DNA of 64,000 nt from Acidicapsa ligni (lineage in GTDB: Bacteria; Acidobacteriota; Terriglobia; Terriglobales; Acidobacteriaceae): the NCBI RefSeq assembly GCF_025685655.1, contig NZ_JAGSYG010000001.1:1302001-1366000 (forward strand). The letters are read 5' to 3'. Of this stretch, positions 44,577 through 54,159 are shown piece after piece. A program made the translations under genes and the position numbers. Within the stretch, counting starts at the first letter, position 1; every line of letters begins with the position of its first letter. The notes beneath the pieces were generated by a model. That model was given only the letters and a program-made list of their open reading frames with translations, made no database searches and was not told the DNA's origin.

Positions 44577-44708
44577 GAGCAGAAGGACCCACTGCACCGC
44601 GCGCGGTCATGTTGTCTATCCGCAGCCTTTGTCGCGCATGGCCCGGCTTCCTTCGATGATAATGGGGACTCGTATTGTGAAAGAAACCTCGGGAAAGGGT
44701 GCGTGCAG

Positions 44709-45320
44709 ATGAGCGACTGCGGTTGCGAGGCGAAGACCGACTCTCCAGCACAGCGACAAGTTCTCTCGATCGCTCTGGGGTTGAATGCCACCATGTTCGT
44801 CGTTGGCCTGGTTGCCGGGCTGATTGGTCAGTCGAGCGGGTTGATCGCCGATTCTCTTGATATGTTTGCCGACGCGGTTGCCTACGCCATCGCATTGAGT
44901 GCTTTCAACCGCGGTACGGCCTTTAAGGCGAAGGCTGCAATGGTGAGTGGCGGAGTGCTGCTGATCCTTGGTATCGGTGTCCTGTTGGATTCTATCCGCA
45001 GAGGTGCATTCGGCAGCGCTCCAGAGAGCCACGTCATGATGGGTGTTGCGAGTATCTCACTTCTGGTAAACGCAACTGTCCTATATCTTTTGGGCAAATA
45101 CCGCGATCAAGGAGTGCATCTGCGCGCCACCTGGATCTTCACCCGAGTGGACGTGATAGCCAACCTCGCGGTCATTCTCTCCGGTATGACGATTTTGCTT
45201 ACTGGGTTCCGTTTCATTGACCTCATTGTCGGCGGGGCCATCGGGCTGTATGTCATCAAGGAAGCGTTCGAGATCATCGGCGAAGCGAGGGAAGCTAGCG
45301 AAAAAGCGCATCAACCATAA
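44709..45320 (+). CDS. CDF-family cation efflux protein (CzcD-like, short)
   Basis: A 203-residue membrane protein: the first metal site region reads GLIADSLDMFADAVAYAIAL and the later helix RATWIFTRVDVIANLAVILSG corresponds to the second metal-site helix of CDF proteins. The usual His of the second site is absent, and it lacks the C-terminal cytoplasmic domain of CzcD, as in the short group found beside mercury and cadmium genes. It starts at ATG 44709 after AAAGGG. An upstream GTG at 44703 is an alternative. Confidence 0.75.
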   Translation: MSDCGCEAKTDSPAQRQVLSIALGLNATMFVVGLVAGLIGQSSGLIADSLDMFADAVAYAIALSAFNRGTAFKAKAAMVSGGVLLILGIGVLLDSIRRGAFGSAPESHVMMGVASISLLVNATVLYLLGKYRDQGVHLRATWIFTRVDVIANLAVILSGMTILLTGFRFIDLIVGGAIGLYVIKEAFEIIGEAREASEKAHQP

Positions 45321-45336
45321 ACAGTGTCAATTCCTG

Positions 45337-45789
45337 CTACTTCACTGTTACATGCAGTCGAGCGCTTTTCTTCTTCCCGGTCGCTTCCACATAATGCACA
45401 AAAGCGTAGTAGCTTGAAGGCTGATAATACTTTGAACCCAAGGTTATGTCGCCACAGTACCGGTTCACGCCATTTTGACGCAGATGGGCGGTTGTGGGTT
45501 CCTCTTGGAGCCTGCCGACGAGCAACCTGAAATCCACGCTAACCCCTTGGATGTTACTAACGCTAGTTGGATTACCACCTTGGAACAGAACGCAAAAGTG
45601 ATTTTCGCCCCGTGTCAATTTGCCAGTGTCATTCGTTAGCACGATGGACATATTTCTTGCTCGCTTCGTTGCAATTGTCTTATCTGGAACGTTCACAGCG
45701 GGCGACGCCGCAACGAACGTCTCACCGAGAATGAACATCACGAAGAGATACGAAGTCGCTTTCCGAAATAATTCTGATTTGGCCTTCAT
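45337..45789 (-). CDS. FixH/YtkA-like periplasmic protein after the divalent-metal pump
   Basis: A 150-residue protein with an N-terminal membrane or signal segment (about residues 12-30) and one beta domain matching FixH/YtkA: MSIVLTNDTGKLTRGENHFC, then VSVDFRLLVGRL and the RYCGDITLGSKYY segment. It is 10 bases downstream of czcA. The copper adaptor at 37193-38788 carries the same type of domain fused to its end, which suggests a shared accessory role in metal export. Confidence 0.7.
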   Translation of the reverse strand: MKAKSELFRKATSYLFVMFILGETFVAASPAVNVPDKTIATKRARNMSIVLTNDTGKLTRGENHFCVLFQGGNPTSVSNIQGVSVDFRLLVGRLQEEPTTAHLRQNGVNRYCGDITLGSKYYQPSSYYAFVHYVEATGKKKSARLHVTVK

Positions 45790-45799
45790 AGAATTCCTC

Positions 45800-48700
45800 C
45801 TACTGGTCCCCGATCAACTTGGACTCTTTGCGTCTTTCAACCCATAGATAGAGGGCTGGAAGAACGAGCAGTGTCAGTAGCGTGGAAGTGACCAATCCGC
45901 CGATAACAACAGTTGCCAGAGGCCGCTGTACCTCTGCGCCAGCTCCGTGAGACACAGCCATAGGAATGAAGCCCAGGCTGGCTACGAGTGCAGTCATGAG
46001 GACTGGCCGTAAGCGTGTATGCGCACCTTGTTCCACGGCAACCTCAATAGGCAGATCCTTCTGGTGCAGTTCGCGGATGTATGTCAATAAAACGATGCCA
46101 TTCAAAACAGCGATTCCAAAGAGCGCGATGAAACCGACTCCGGCTGAGATGCTGAACGGCATTCCGCGCAGAAGGAGGGCGACGATGCCTCCCGTCGCGG
46201 CCAAGGGAATATTCAGAAAGATCAGTACTGCGGGAAACGCGGACTGGAAGTTAAGATAGAGCAGGACGAAGATGAGCGTGAGCGCCGCAGGCACGACGAT
46301 CATCAGCCTTTGGCTTGCGCTCTCAAGCTGCTCGAACTGACCGCCCCACTCCAACTGATATTCACTTGGAATAGTCACCTTCGCGGCGACTGCTCTCTGC
46401 GCGTCCGCCACAAAACCCGCCAGATCACGTCCACGGACATTCACTCCGACACTGATTCGGCGTTGCCCGTTATCGCGGCTGATCTGTGCAGGGCCTTCCT
46501 CGTCCTGAATATCGGCGAGTTGTGCCAGCGGAATGAAATGTCCCTCTCCATCGCCGACACGCAGATTGCTGATAGCTTCGGAACTGGCGCGCTGTTCCTG
46601 CGGGAAGCGCACCTGCATAGTGAAGCGGCGGTTTCCTTCCACGATCTCGCCTACCGGCTTACCGCCGATGGCTTCGATGGTATCGAGCACATCCGATTCA
46701 TCGAGACCATGACGAGCGAGAGCTTCGCGCTTGATGCGGATTCGCAGGTAAGGCAGCCCGGCTACCCGTTCCGTATTGACATCGGCTGCTCCAGGTACTT
46801 TGCTGACCACCGCCGCAATCTGGTCGGCTTTTCGCCGCAGCGTGTCCAGATCGTCTCCGTAGAGCTTGATGGCAATGTCGCTACGCGAGCCGCCTTCCAT
46901 CAGCTCCTGCATACGCATCTGAATCGGCTGCGAAAAGCTATAGACTGCGCCGGGGGCTTCTTCCTGCAGGCGCTTCTGCATCGCATCGATCAGTTCCTCT
47001 TTGCTGCGCTTTGTCGGCCATTGATCCACGGGCTTCAACGTCACGTACACATCGCTTTGGTCGATAGCCATCGGATCGGTTGCAACTTCAGGGCTGCCAG
47101 TGCGACTGAAGACCGTGGCTACTTCCGGGAACTCGCGCAACACGGTCTCGATGATCTGGTTGCCGTGCAGGGACTCGGAGGTGGAGATGCCGGGCACCCG
47201 GTACATCATCACCAGAATGGAGCCTTCATCGAGCGAAGGAATGAACTCGGCACCAAGGAACGGAATGGCGATCAGAGAGACCGCAAAGATGCCGACGGCA
47301 ATCCCTGCGGTCCAGACTGGATAATGCAAGGCTCGTTGCAGAAGCGGACGATACCACTGATCCATCTTCCGCATGAGCCATGTGTGTTTCTCGGCCACTT
47401 TGTTGCGCAGCACATACCAACTCAGGACCGGCATCAGGATCAATGCGATGACAAGCGAAGCGAGCAGGGCGAACAGAACCGTTGCCGCCATCGGCTTGAA
47501 CATCTTGCCCTCGACTCCGCCCAACGTCAGGATCGGGATGTAAACCAGAACAATAATCAGCACTCCAAAGAAGATCGGTTTGGCGACTTCACGGGCCGCC
47601 GACAGAATCACATCGCTGGCTTGTTCCTCCGGTTGTTTCTGATGCAGGCGGCGAAGGATATTCTCGATGATGACCACCGAGCCATCGACAATCAGGCCGA
47701 AGTCGATTGCGCCAAGGCTCATCAGGTTGCCCGAGACCTTCGCCTGCACCATGCCGATAAAGGCAAATAACATCGACAAGGGGATTGCGAGCGAAACAAC
47801 GACACCAGCCCTGAAGCTCCCCAACAGCAGAAGGAGAACGGCAATCACCAGAATGCCGCCTTCGATCAGGTTCCGAGTGACCGTACGAATCGTCCGGTTC
47901 ACCAGATCCGTGCGGTCGTAGAGCTGTTCAACGCGCACGCCTTCGGGGAGAGTCTTCTGAAGGTCGGCCAGACTGTCCTTGACCCGAATGGCGACGGCGC
48001 GGGAGTTTTCTCCGATCAGCATCATGGCGACGCCAACGACGATCTCTCCCTTGCCGTCCTGTGTGGCGAACCCTCGCCGCACCATCGGCGCGAAGTGGAC
48101 GTTGGCGATATTCCGAATCAGGATCGGAGTGCCAGTGGACGAGTTTCCGACTACGATGTTTTCGATGTCGGACAGGCTGCCGATCAGTCCTTCTCCACGA
48201 ATAAGAGACTGCTGTTCGGAACGCTCCAGATACGCGCCACCGGCGTTCGCATTGTTCTTCGAGAGAGCTTCAATGACGCGGCGCAGCGGTATGTGGTATC
48301 CGGTCAGCTTGTCGCTGTCCACTTCCACCTCATACGTCTTCAATTCACCTCCCTGCGTGTTCACTTCGACAACGCCGGGCACACCGCGCAGTTTCGGAGC
48401 AATGTCCCAATCGAGGATGCTTCGCAGCTCCATCGGGCTGTGTCCCGCGCCAGTGACCTTGAACTGATAGATTTCTCCGAGGCCAGTGGAGATCGGACCC
48501 ATCTCGGGCACGCCTACTTCTGCGGGGATCGATTCTTTGGCTTGCGGCAGACGTTCATTGACCAGGGTTCGACAGAAATACGGGTCCATGCCGTCTTTGA
48601 AGTAGACGGCGACATAGGAGAGTCCGTATTTGGAGGTGGACTGGATGCGCGTGATTCCGGGCAAGCCACGCATGGCGGTTTCGACGGGAAACGAGATGAG

Positions 48701-48886
48701 CTGTTCGACTTCCAACGGAGAGAGACTTGGAGCGCGAGTCAGTACCAGGACCTGATTCGGTGTGATGTCCGGTTCCGCGTCGATGGGCAGGTTGCGCAGA
48801 GAGAGGAATCCGATGGCTGCGACAAACACGGTCGCCAGCAGAACCAGAACACGATAGCGTAAGGCAAGTTCGACAAGGCGCTGCAT
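45800..48886 (-). CDS. czcA: CzcA-like divalent metal RND transporter
   Basis: A 1028-residue RND pump. The membrane motif AIDFGLIVDGSVVIIEN contains the two Asp and the Glu of the divalent-cation (HME1, Zn/Co/Cd) group, and the periplasmic segment QPIQMRMQELMEGGSRSDIA is typical of CzcA/CnrA. It works with the adaptor and outer-membrane factor upstream. Read on the minus strand it follows czcB by two bases. Confidence 0.92.
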   Translation of the reverse strand: MQRLVELALRYRVLVLLATVFVAAIGFLSLRNLPIDAEPDITPNQVLVLTRAPSLSPLEVEQLISFPVETAMRGLPGITRIQSTSKYGLSYVAVYFKDGMDPYFCRTLVNERLPQAKESIPAEVGVPEMGPISTGLGEIYQFKVTGAGHSPMELRSILDWDIAPKLRGVPGVVEVNTQGGELKTYEVEVDSDKLTGYHIPLRRVIEALSKNNANAGGAYLERSEQQSLIRGEGLIGSLSDIENIVVGNSSTGTPILIRNIANVHFAPMVRRGFATQDGKGEIVVGVAMMLIGENSRAVAIRVKDSLADLQKTLPEGVRVEQLYDRTDLVNRTIRTVTRNLIEGGILVIAVLLLLLGSFRAGVVVSLAIPLSMLFAFIGMVQAKVSGNLMSLGAIDFGLIVDGSVVIIENILRRLHQKQPEEQASDVILSAAREVAKPIFFGVLIIVLVYIPILTLGGVEGKMFKPMAATVLFALLASLVIALILMPVLSWYVLRNKVAEKHTWLMRKMDQWYRPLLQRALHYPVWTAGIAVGIFAVSLIAIPFLGAEFIPSLDEGSILVMMYRVPGISTSESLHGNQIIETVLREFPEVATVFSRTGSPEVATDPMAIDQSDVYVTLKPVDQWPTKRSKEELIDAMQKRLQEEAPGAVYSFSQPIQMRMQELMEGGSRSDIAIKLYGDDLDTLRRKADQIAAVVSKVPGAADVNTERVAGLPYLRIRIKREALARHGLDESDVLDTIEAIGGKPVGEIVEGNRRFTMQVRFPQEQRASSEAISNLRVGDGEGHFIPLAQLADIQDEEGPAQISRDNGQRRISVGVNVRGRDLAGFVADAQRAVAAKVTIPSEYQLEWGGQFEQLESASQRLMIVVPAALTLIFVLLYLNFQSAFPAVLIFLNIPLAATGGIVALLLRGMPFSISAGVGFIALFGIAVLNGIVLLTYIRELHQKDLPIEVAVEQGAHTRLRPVLMTALVASLGFIPMAVSHGAGAEVQRPLATVVIGGLVTSTLLTLLVLPALYLWVERRKESKLIGDQ

Positions 48887-48888
48887 CG

Positions 48889-50076
48889 TTAGTCCTCCCC
48901 CAACTCGCCACCGGCGAGGATCGATTTCAGATGGAAAGCGCCCTGCGTCACAACCGGCTCTCCCGGCTTTAGCCCACTGATAATCTCTGTCTGGTTGTTG
49001 ACGGTGACGCCTTTCTCTACCTCGCGTTTTTCAAATTGCGTTTGGGAGCGGCGAATGAAGACCACATTCTTGCCCTCCACCTCCTGAAGAGCACTTGCGG
49101 GCACGGCGATAGCCTGCTTGCTGAACTTGGTGGGAAGTTCGATGTTGGCGAACATATCCGTCTTCAGGCGCAGATCGCTATTGGCTACTTCGCAGCGAAC
49201 ACGGGCCGTTCGCGTCTGCGGATCGAGCACATCGCTGATGTAGGCCACTTTGCCCTCGAAAGACTGGTTGGGATAGGTATCCACTGTGATGAAAGCACTC
49301 TGCCCAATGCGGAGCCGTCCGAGGTCTTTTTCATATACCTCTGCCTGGACCCACACGCGAGAGAGATCGGCAACGGTGAAGACATTCCGGCCCGCATCGA
49401 CGACATCTCCAGGAGATGCCTGCGTCTTGGTCACGACTCCTGAGAAGGGCGCTTTCAACGGAGTCAGAAATGTGGCGCGAGGATTATCATCGGCAATTCC
49501 AAAACGGTGAAGCCGCTGGCGTATGCCGTCGATCAGGGCTTGTTGCGAACGAATGTCCGCTTCGATCCCTTCCTTTTCGGCCTTGCTTGACTCGGAATCT
49601 TTTTCCGCCCCAGCGCCAATGTCCGCAAGACGGCGGCTACGCTCTGCCTGCCGGGTCGCCGGAATCAGTTGCGCCTTGAGGCGTTCGAGATCCGCGCGTG
49701 CCGATTGTTCTTGCGTAAGGAGTTCTCCAGCCTCGATGTTGTCGAAGACCGCAAGTGTCTGTCCGGCTTCTACCCGGTCTCCGATCTTAGCCCGGACTTC
49801 TACGATGCGGCCACGCGCCAAGGGGCCAATGATTCCGATCTTGCTATCAATCGGCTGGACGGTTCCAGTAGCCCGAAGGTACTCGTTCAACTGCGTAACA
49901 GCAGCCGGAGCGACGACCATGCCGATGTGCTGTTGCGCCGATACGCTCATCTCGACGAGATTGCTTTTGTTGGCGGACTCCGCCTGCGACTCGCCTTCCT
50001 CTTTCTGAACATTCTTTCGATTGCAGCCGGTGAACAGCAGCGTGCCGCAGAGAGACAAAACAAGAATGCGTTTCAT
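48889..50076 (-). CDS. czcB: CzcB-like RND adaptor lipoprotein
   Basis: A 395-residue adaptor starting MKRILVLSLCGTLLFTGCNR, a lipoprotein signal with the lipobox Cys at residue 18. It contains the barrel-sandwich hybrid motifs GRIVEVRAKIGDRVEAGQTL and, later, TKTQASPGDVVDAG. I chose the ATG at complement 50076, with AGGAGG before it, over a longer form starting at 50115. The start overlaps the end of the outer-membrane factor gene (ATGA). Confidence 0.88.
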   Translation of the reverse strand: MKRILVLSLCGTLLFTGCNRKNVQKEEGESQAESANKSNLVEMSVSAQQHIGMVVAPAAVTQLNEYLRATGTVQPIDSKIGIIGPLARGRIVEVRAKIGDRVEAGQTLAVFDNIEAGELLTQEQSARADLERLKAQLIPATRQAERSRRLADIGAGAEKDSESSKAEKEGIEADIRSQQALIDGIRQRLHRFGIADDNPRATFLTPLKAPFSGVVTKTQASPGDVVDAGRNVFTVADLSRVWVQAEVYEKDLGRLRIGQSAFITVDTYPNQSFEGKVAYISDVLDPQTRTARVRCEVANSDLRLKTDMFANIELPTKFSKQAIAVPASALQEVEGKNVVFIRRSQTQFEKREVEKGVTVNNQTEIISGLKPGEPVVTQGAFHLKSILAGGELGED

Positions 50077-51368
50077 GGATGGATTCCTCCTGTGGCGCGT
50101 TGAACTTCTGCCCATGTGCGGGCGGCATCTGCCTGCGCGTCGATATAAGCCAACTGGGTGTCCACCAGACGGCGCTGCTCGTTAAGCACATCGAGCAGCC
50201 GTAATTGTCCGAGCTTGTAAGCCTCGCGGATCACGGAGAGATTGTTCGTTGAGGGATCGAGCACCCCGCTCTGGAGAAGCTGTAAGGAATCCGCAGCCGT
50301 GCGCCACCGCTGGTAAGCTGCTTCTACTTCGAGTGGAATATTCCTCTCCAGATACTCTCTCCGCAGTCTCGCGCCGGAGGTGCGGGCCGTTGCAGCCTGC
50401 ACGTTGCCAGCCCCGCTCCGACTGGTACGGAGCGGTATGGAGACTCCGAATTTGAGAATGTCGTCCCGGTCTCTTAGGGGGCTGAGTGCACCGCTGCTGT
50501 TATATCCAAACAGGCCGTCGAACTGGTTATCCTGCCGGGTGTAGCCAGCCGAGAGCGTCACGTCCGGTTTTGCTTCCGCTTTTGCCAGCTCGATGCCCGC
50601 CGCCTCCTGTTCTTCCTCAAGCCGCGCTGTCTTCAAATCCGAGCGGTTCTCCAGAGCCTGCCGTTTCAGAGTGTCGAGGTCCGTCGGAGCCGCTGCGGGA
50701 ATCTCGGAGTCTGGAATCGGTGCGGTTTGGTCAAGCCCAGCCAGGCGGCGCAATTCAAGCTCCGCCGAGGTAAGACGGCCTTGTGCACTTCTGCGGGAGA
50801 CTTCAGCGCGGCTGATCTCGACTTTGAGCAGACTGGCTTCGAGTGGGGCGACATCGCCTTCCTTGACACGAGCCTCGGTGAGTCGAAGCGTGTCTTGATT
50901 CAGACCAATCAGATCGCTCAGTACCTTCAGCTTGTGCCGCTCCGCGGATACCTCTGCGTAGGCTGCCGTAATTTCATACGCGAGTTGCGTGGAGCGCTGC
51001 TGAAAATCAGCTTCCGCTATGCCGACAGAAAACTCGGCGACGCGGATGCGCCTTCCTCTTTTCCCGAAGGTCTCGATGGATTGGGAATATTCCGCCCCGT
51101 ATTGCTCTTCTCCGATGGTGCCCAGCGGTTTTCCTGTCGCTCCGTCCAGACCAAGAACCGGAGCAGGCCGTACTCCAGCCTGTCGCGTGAGGCCCTTCGC
51201 TTCTGCTATCCGTTCCCGGACGGCAGCCAGGTCTTTATTGTTCGCAATTCCTGCGCGCACCAGATCGTCCACGGTAGAAAGCGTGGACGGAACCTGCTGT
51301 GCTCCCAACAACAATGCCGGGAACAGCAGTGCGGGCAGGAAGAAGACACTTCTTCCTCGCATACACAT
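50073..51368 (-). CDS. czcC: CzcC-like outer-membrane efflux factor
   Basis: A 431-residue TolC-family protein with a signal peptide (cleaved near LLGAQQ) and the two helical repeats (AGIANNKDLAAVRERIAEAK and the second half around NRSDLKTARLEEEQEA). It is the outer-membrane channel of the CzcCBA pump. The small secreted protein gene lies upstream on the same strand. Confidence 0.88.
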   Translation of the reverse strand: MCMRGRSVFFLPALLFPALLLGAQQVPSTLSTVDDLVRAGIANNKDLAAVRERIAEAKGLTRQAGVRPAPVLGLDGATGKPLGTIGEEQYGAEYSQSIETFGKRGRRIRVAEFSVGIAEADFQQRSTQLAYEITAAYAEVSAERHKLKVLSDLIGLNQDTLRLTEARVKEGDVAPLEASLLKVEISRAEVSRRSAQGRLTSAELELRRLAGLDQTAPIPDSEIPAAAPTDLDTLKRQALENRSDLKTARLEEEQEAAGIELAKAEAKPDVTLSAGYTRQDNQFDGLFGYNSSGALSPLRDRDDILKFGVSIPLRTSRSGAGNVQAATARTSGARLRREYLERNIPLEVEAAYQRWRTAADSLQLLQSGVLDPSTNNLSVIREAYKLGQLRLLDVLNEQRRLVDTQLAYIDAQADAARTWAEVQRATGGIHP

Positions 51369-51406
51369 CTCCTGAATTAGCTTTTGAGACCGACTGGACT
51401 ACGGAT

Positions 51407-51706
51407 TTAAGAAAGCTGGGGAGGATGGTCGATATGGGAGGGAGCAAAGAGAGGTTGTGGAACTGCCTCATCCGGGTATGCCGGAACCACCGTCTCTTGA
51501 GGTTCAAAGACAAGAGGTTTCACGGCGACCATGTGCGCGCAGCAGCACAGGCAATTGTCGCCTGACTCCTGTGGTTGGCCCTTGTGATACGGATGCGAAA
51601 TGGAGCAGTCGGAGTCTGGGAGAAGATCGCAGGCAAGAATCTCCACGCTCGCAAAAAGCACGAGAAACATTGCCGTAAAACGAAACGTCTTGGACCAGAA
51701 TCGCAT
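51407..51706 (-). CDS. Small secreted Cys/His-rich protein before the Czc operon
   Basis: A 99-residue protein with a signal peptide (cleaved near ILAC) and a metal-binding-like region CSISHPYHKGQ followed by NCLCCCAHMV, then a Pro/Glu-rich tail. Its position as first gene of the czc-type operon parallels the gene at 35459 before the cus-type operon. Probably a periplasmic metal-binding helper; inferred only. Confidence 0.55.
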   Translation of the reverse strand: MRFWSKTFRFTAMFLVLFASVEILACDLLPDSDCSISHPYHKGQPQESGDNCLCCCAHMVAVKPLVFEPQETVVPAYPDEAVPQPLFAPSHIDHPPQLS

Positions 51707-51779
51707 CTGTCTCTATCTTGCCACAGTCGAGTGTCTCGGAGCCCCGCTTAGCGCGATTCAGTGGGAATCAGGCGAATCG

Positions 51780-52196
51780 TTATGCTGGGACGGTATGGGT
51801 GCTCAACCTCTCCTGTGCCAGCAATTGCAGAACACGTCGCCTGATCTCATCGCGGGTCTCTCGTACTGACTCAATCCCTTGTCCTTTGGGGTCCGGCAGC
51901 GGCCAGTCGTCGCGCCTGAGACCGGGAACGTAAGGGCATTCATCGCCGCACCCCATCGTGACCAGCATCTCGGCATTTTGCGCCAGCTCTGCTGTGAGTT
52001 TTTGCGGTTTCGCATTGCTGAGGTCGATTCCCACCTCGCGCATCACCTGGACAACTACTGGATGCACATGCTCGGCAGGGTGGGTTCCGGCGGAGATGGC
52101 TTGTGCAAGACCTGGATCGGCTAGCTGGTTAAAGAATGCCGCCGACATCTGCGAACGTCCGGCATTGTGAACACAGGCAAAGATAAAAGTACGCAT
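51780..52196 (-). CDS. arsC: Arsenate reductase ArsC, thioredoxin-linked (low-MW phosphatase type)
   Basis: A 138-residue protein with the low-molecular-weight phosphatase loop ACVHNAGRSQ (Cys8 and Arg14 of the CX5R motif) and the redox Cys pair in MGCGDECP (Cys83 and Cys87), as in the Staphylococcus-type enzyme recycled by thioredoxin. It reduces arsenate to arsenite, which ACR3 can export. It is the last gene of the arsM-arsC-arsC operon on the minus strand. Confidence 0.88.
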   Translation of the reverse strand: MRTFIFACVHNAGRSQMSAAFFNQLADPGLAQAISAGTHPAEHVHPVVVQVMREVGIDLSNAKPQKLTAELAQNAEMLVTMGCGDECPYVPGLRRDDWPLPDPKGQGIESVRETRDEIRRRVLQLLAQERLSTHTVPA

Positions 52197-52226
52197 TTAT
52201 TCTCCAACTTCTTTGATTGGCGCGAT

Positions 52227-52721
52227 CTATTGATGCCCGATCTTGTCGATTTCCTTCTGTATGGCGAGTTGGCCGAGAGTCGAGAGAGGTAAAGACAGGA
52301 ACAGGCTGATTCTCCGATCCAGAATGGAGAAGGTGTCACGAAACGCCCGCTCTATTTCTGCTGGCGTGCCGACGGCGGCGGCAGGATCGGGCACTCCCCA
52401 GTGGGCCGTCAAAGGCTGTCCTGGCCAAACCGGGCAGATCTCCTTGGCAGCGTTGTCGCAGACGGTAAAGACGAATTGAAGCTGGGGCGCATCCGGTTTG
52501 GTGAACTCATCCCACGACTTGCTGTAAAAGCCTTCGGTGCTGAGTCCTGCAGCCTCGATCTGTTTGAGCGCTTCAGGGCGGACAATACCCGCAGGATGGC
52601 TCCCGGCGCTGTATGCGGTGAAGTTGCCGCGTCCCTTACGGTTCATGATCGCCTCGGCCATGATCGATCGTGCCGAGTTACCGGTACAGAGAAACATTAC
52701 GTTGTAGTGCTGTGCGGCCAT
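52227..52721 (-). CDS. Second ArsC-like low-MW phosphatase family protein
   Basis: A 164-residue protein with FLCTGNSARS (Cys12, Arg18) at the N-terminus and the pattern FTVCDNAAKEICPVWPG, known from ArsC-type arsenate reductases found next to acr3 genes. I chose the ATG at complement 52721, preceded by GAGGAGA. A longer form overlaps the arsM gene. Two different arsenate-reductase-like genes side by side suggest partly redundant or substrate-specific roles. Confidence 0.8.
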   Translation of the reverse strand: MAAQHYNVMFLCTGNSARSIMAEAIMNRKGRGNFTAYSAGSHPAGIVRPEALKQIEAAGLSTEGFYSKSWDEFTKPDAPQLQFVFTVCDNAAKEICPVWPGQPLTAHWGVPDPAAAVGTPAEIERAFRDTFSILDRRISLFLSLPLSTLGQLAIQKEIDKIGHQ

Positions 52722-52750
52722 CGTTCGACTCTCCTCGCTCATCCAGCGCT

Positions 52751-53662
52751 TCACTTTGCCGGAGCGCAGCAGTTCGGCCCGCAACAAGGAGCCTGAGCGG
52801 TCTCGGAGGGTTTGACGGCGTAGACCTTAACGCTCGCCGCTGCAGCATTGACGTCATACTTGGAGAGCAGGTCAGTTAGGTCTTGATGCAGGCTCGCTGG
52901 TGTATCCGTCGAGCAGCAGGATGTGGTGGCCTCGGAGTCCATAGAGGGCGAGCAGCAGCCAGCTTGGTTCTCGACTTTGGCATAGGCATTCAGATCTGCG
53001 CCGCTGTCCACGATCTTGACGTGCTCGAACCCAGCAGCAAACAGCCCGTCCCGGTAGTCATTGATGAGAATCGCGCCGCCGATGCAGCCGACGTAGGCCG
53101 CCATGCTGGCCGCTACCTCGGGCGGAAGTTCGCTCTTAAGAGCAATATCGCTCACAGCCAGCCGGCCACCCGGTTTCAGCACTCGCGCAATTTCCCGGAA
53201 GACGGCGGGTTTGTCAGGAGCGAGATTGATCACGCAGTTGCTGATGACGCAATCAACTGAGGCATCAGGCAGCGGAATCCTATCGATGGTCGATAGATGG
53301 AACTCCACATTCTTGTAACCACCTGCAATCGCGTTCGTGCGGGCTCGCTCGATCATGGCCGGAGTCATATCGATGCCGATCGCCTTGCCCTCAGGTCCGA
53401 CCAGGGGAGAGGCGAGAAATACATCCAGGCCGCCACCCGAGCCGAGATCAACCACGACTTCACCCAGGCGAATCGATGCAATTGCTGTTGGGTTCCCGCA
53501 TGAGAGCCCCATGTTGGCTTCCGCCGGGATGGAAGTCAGTTCCTCAGCGCTGTAGCCAAAAGCCTGGGCAACAGCGGTTACACCTGCGTCATCGCTGGAC
53601 AGCGAACTCTCTGCCACCGCTCCGTACTTCGACTTCACCGATTCAAGTAGCTGCTCTGCCAT
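52751..53662 (-). CDS. arsM: Arsenite S-adenosylmethionine methyltransferase ArsM
   Basis: A 303-residue enzyme: SAM-binding motif [16 protein letters not shown], and conserved Cys 55, 143 and 193 that bind As(III), with the last two 50 residues apart as in characterised ArsM. The C-terminal part is rich in Cys pairs ([15 protein letters not shown] and CCGPNCCAP), likely extra As(III) ligands. It methylates arsenite to volatile or less toxic forms. Transcribed divergently from arsR. Confidence 0.9.
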   Translation of the reverse strand: MAEQLLESVKSKYGAVAESSLSSDDAGVTAVAQAFGYSAEELTSIPAEANMGLSCGNPTAIASIRLGEVVVDLGSGGGLDVFLASPLVGPEGKAIGIDMTPAMIERARTNAIAGGYKNVEFHLSTIDRIPLPDASVDCVISNCVINLAPDKPAVFREIARVLKPGGRLAVSDIALKSELPPEVAASMAAYVGCIGGAILINDYRDGLFAAGFEHVKIVDSGADLNAYAKVENQAGCCSPSMDSEATTSCCSTDTPASLHQDLTDLLSKYDVNAAAASVKVYAVKPSETAQAPCCGPNCCAPAK

Positions 53663-53680
53663 GATGTCCTCCAGACATAT

Positions 53681-53731
53681 CTGTCAAAGCGACTATATTT
53701 CTTTCCTACACATCCGTCAATGCGAATATAA
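53681..53731. promoter_or_regulatory. ArsR-type operator direct repeats in the divergent ars promoter
   Basis: CTGTCAAAGCGACTATAT (53681-53698) and CCGTCAATGCGAATATAA (53714-53731) are direct repeats 33 bases apart, sharing a (C/T)GTCAA(A/T)GCGA-TATA core. They lie between arsM and arsR, so ArsR binding could silence both directions until arsenite is present. Confidence 0.75.
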
Positions 53732-53738
53732 TTCGGAC

Positions 53739-54155
53739 ATGGCAGCGAAACAGGCATTCAACATCGAGCGGTTCTTTCAGGCACTTGGCGACAATACTCG
53801 CCTCCGGTTGCTCAACCTGATGGGCGACCAGGAAATATGTGTGTGCTACTTCGTCGAAATTCTGGATCAACCTCAACCGAAGATATCTCGTCACCTTGCA
53901 TATCTGCGCAGCGCCGGCATCGTTGCAACCCGACGAGACGGGAAGTGGATGCACTACCGGATCGTCATGCCGCCCCACATCGGAGCCACCCAGATTCTCC
54001 AACAGACTCTCGGTTGGCTGAAGGAAGACCGTGCGATGCAGGCTGACCGTGCACGGCTATCCAAGGCATGCTGCACTCCCGCTAAGTTCGTCGCGCTTCA
54101 GGGCGCACCTCTTCCAATTCCTGTTGATCCAAGTACCGTTTCCGCGTCGAGGTAA
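53739..54155 (+). CDS. arsR: ArsR-family arsenic repressor
   Basis: A 138-residue winged-helix repressor with the metal-binding motif [10 protein letters not shown] in the recognition helix region (CVC, the classical ArsR As(III) site) and [14 protein letters not shown] for DNA recognition. The C-terminal part has CCTPAKF. I chose the ATG at 53739; the longer upstream frame has no binding site. It is four bases from acr3. Confidence 0.9.
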   Translation: MAAKQAFNIERFFQALGDNTRLRLLNLMGDQEICVCYFVEILDQPQPKISRHLAYLRSAGIVATRRDGKWMHYRIVMPPHIGATQILQQTLGWLKEDRAMQADRARLSKACCTPAKFVALQGAPLPIPVDPSTVSASR

Positions 54156-54159
54156 TCCT

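Noticed and set aside
46310..47770. A 486-codon open frame on the plus strand
   Set aside because: It lies wholly antisense to the clear czcA gene, has His/Gln-rich low-complexity translation typical of an antisense shadow, and has no ribosome binding site.
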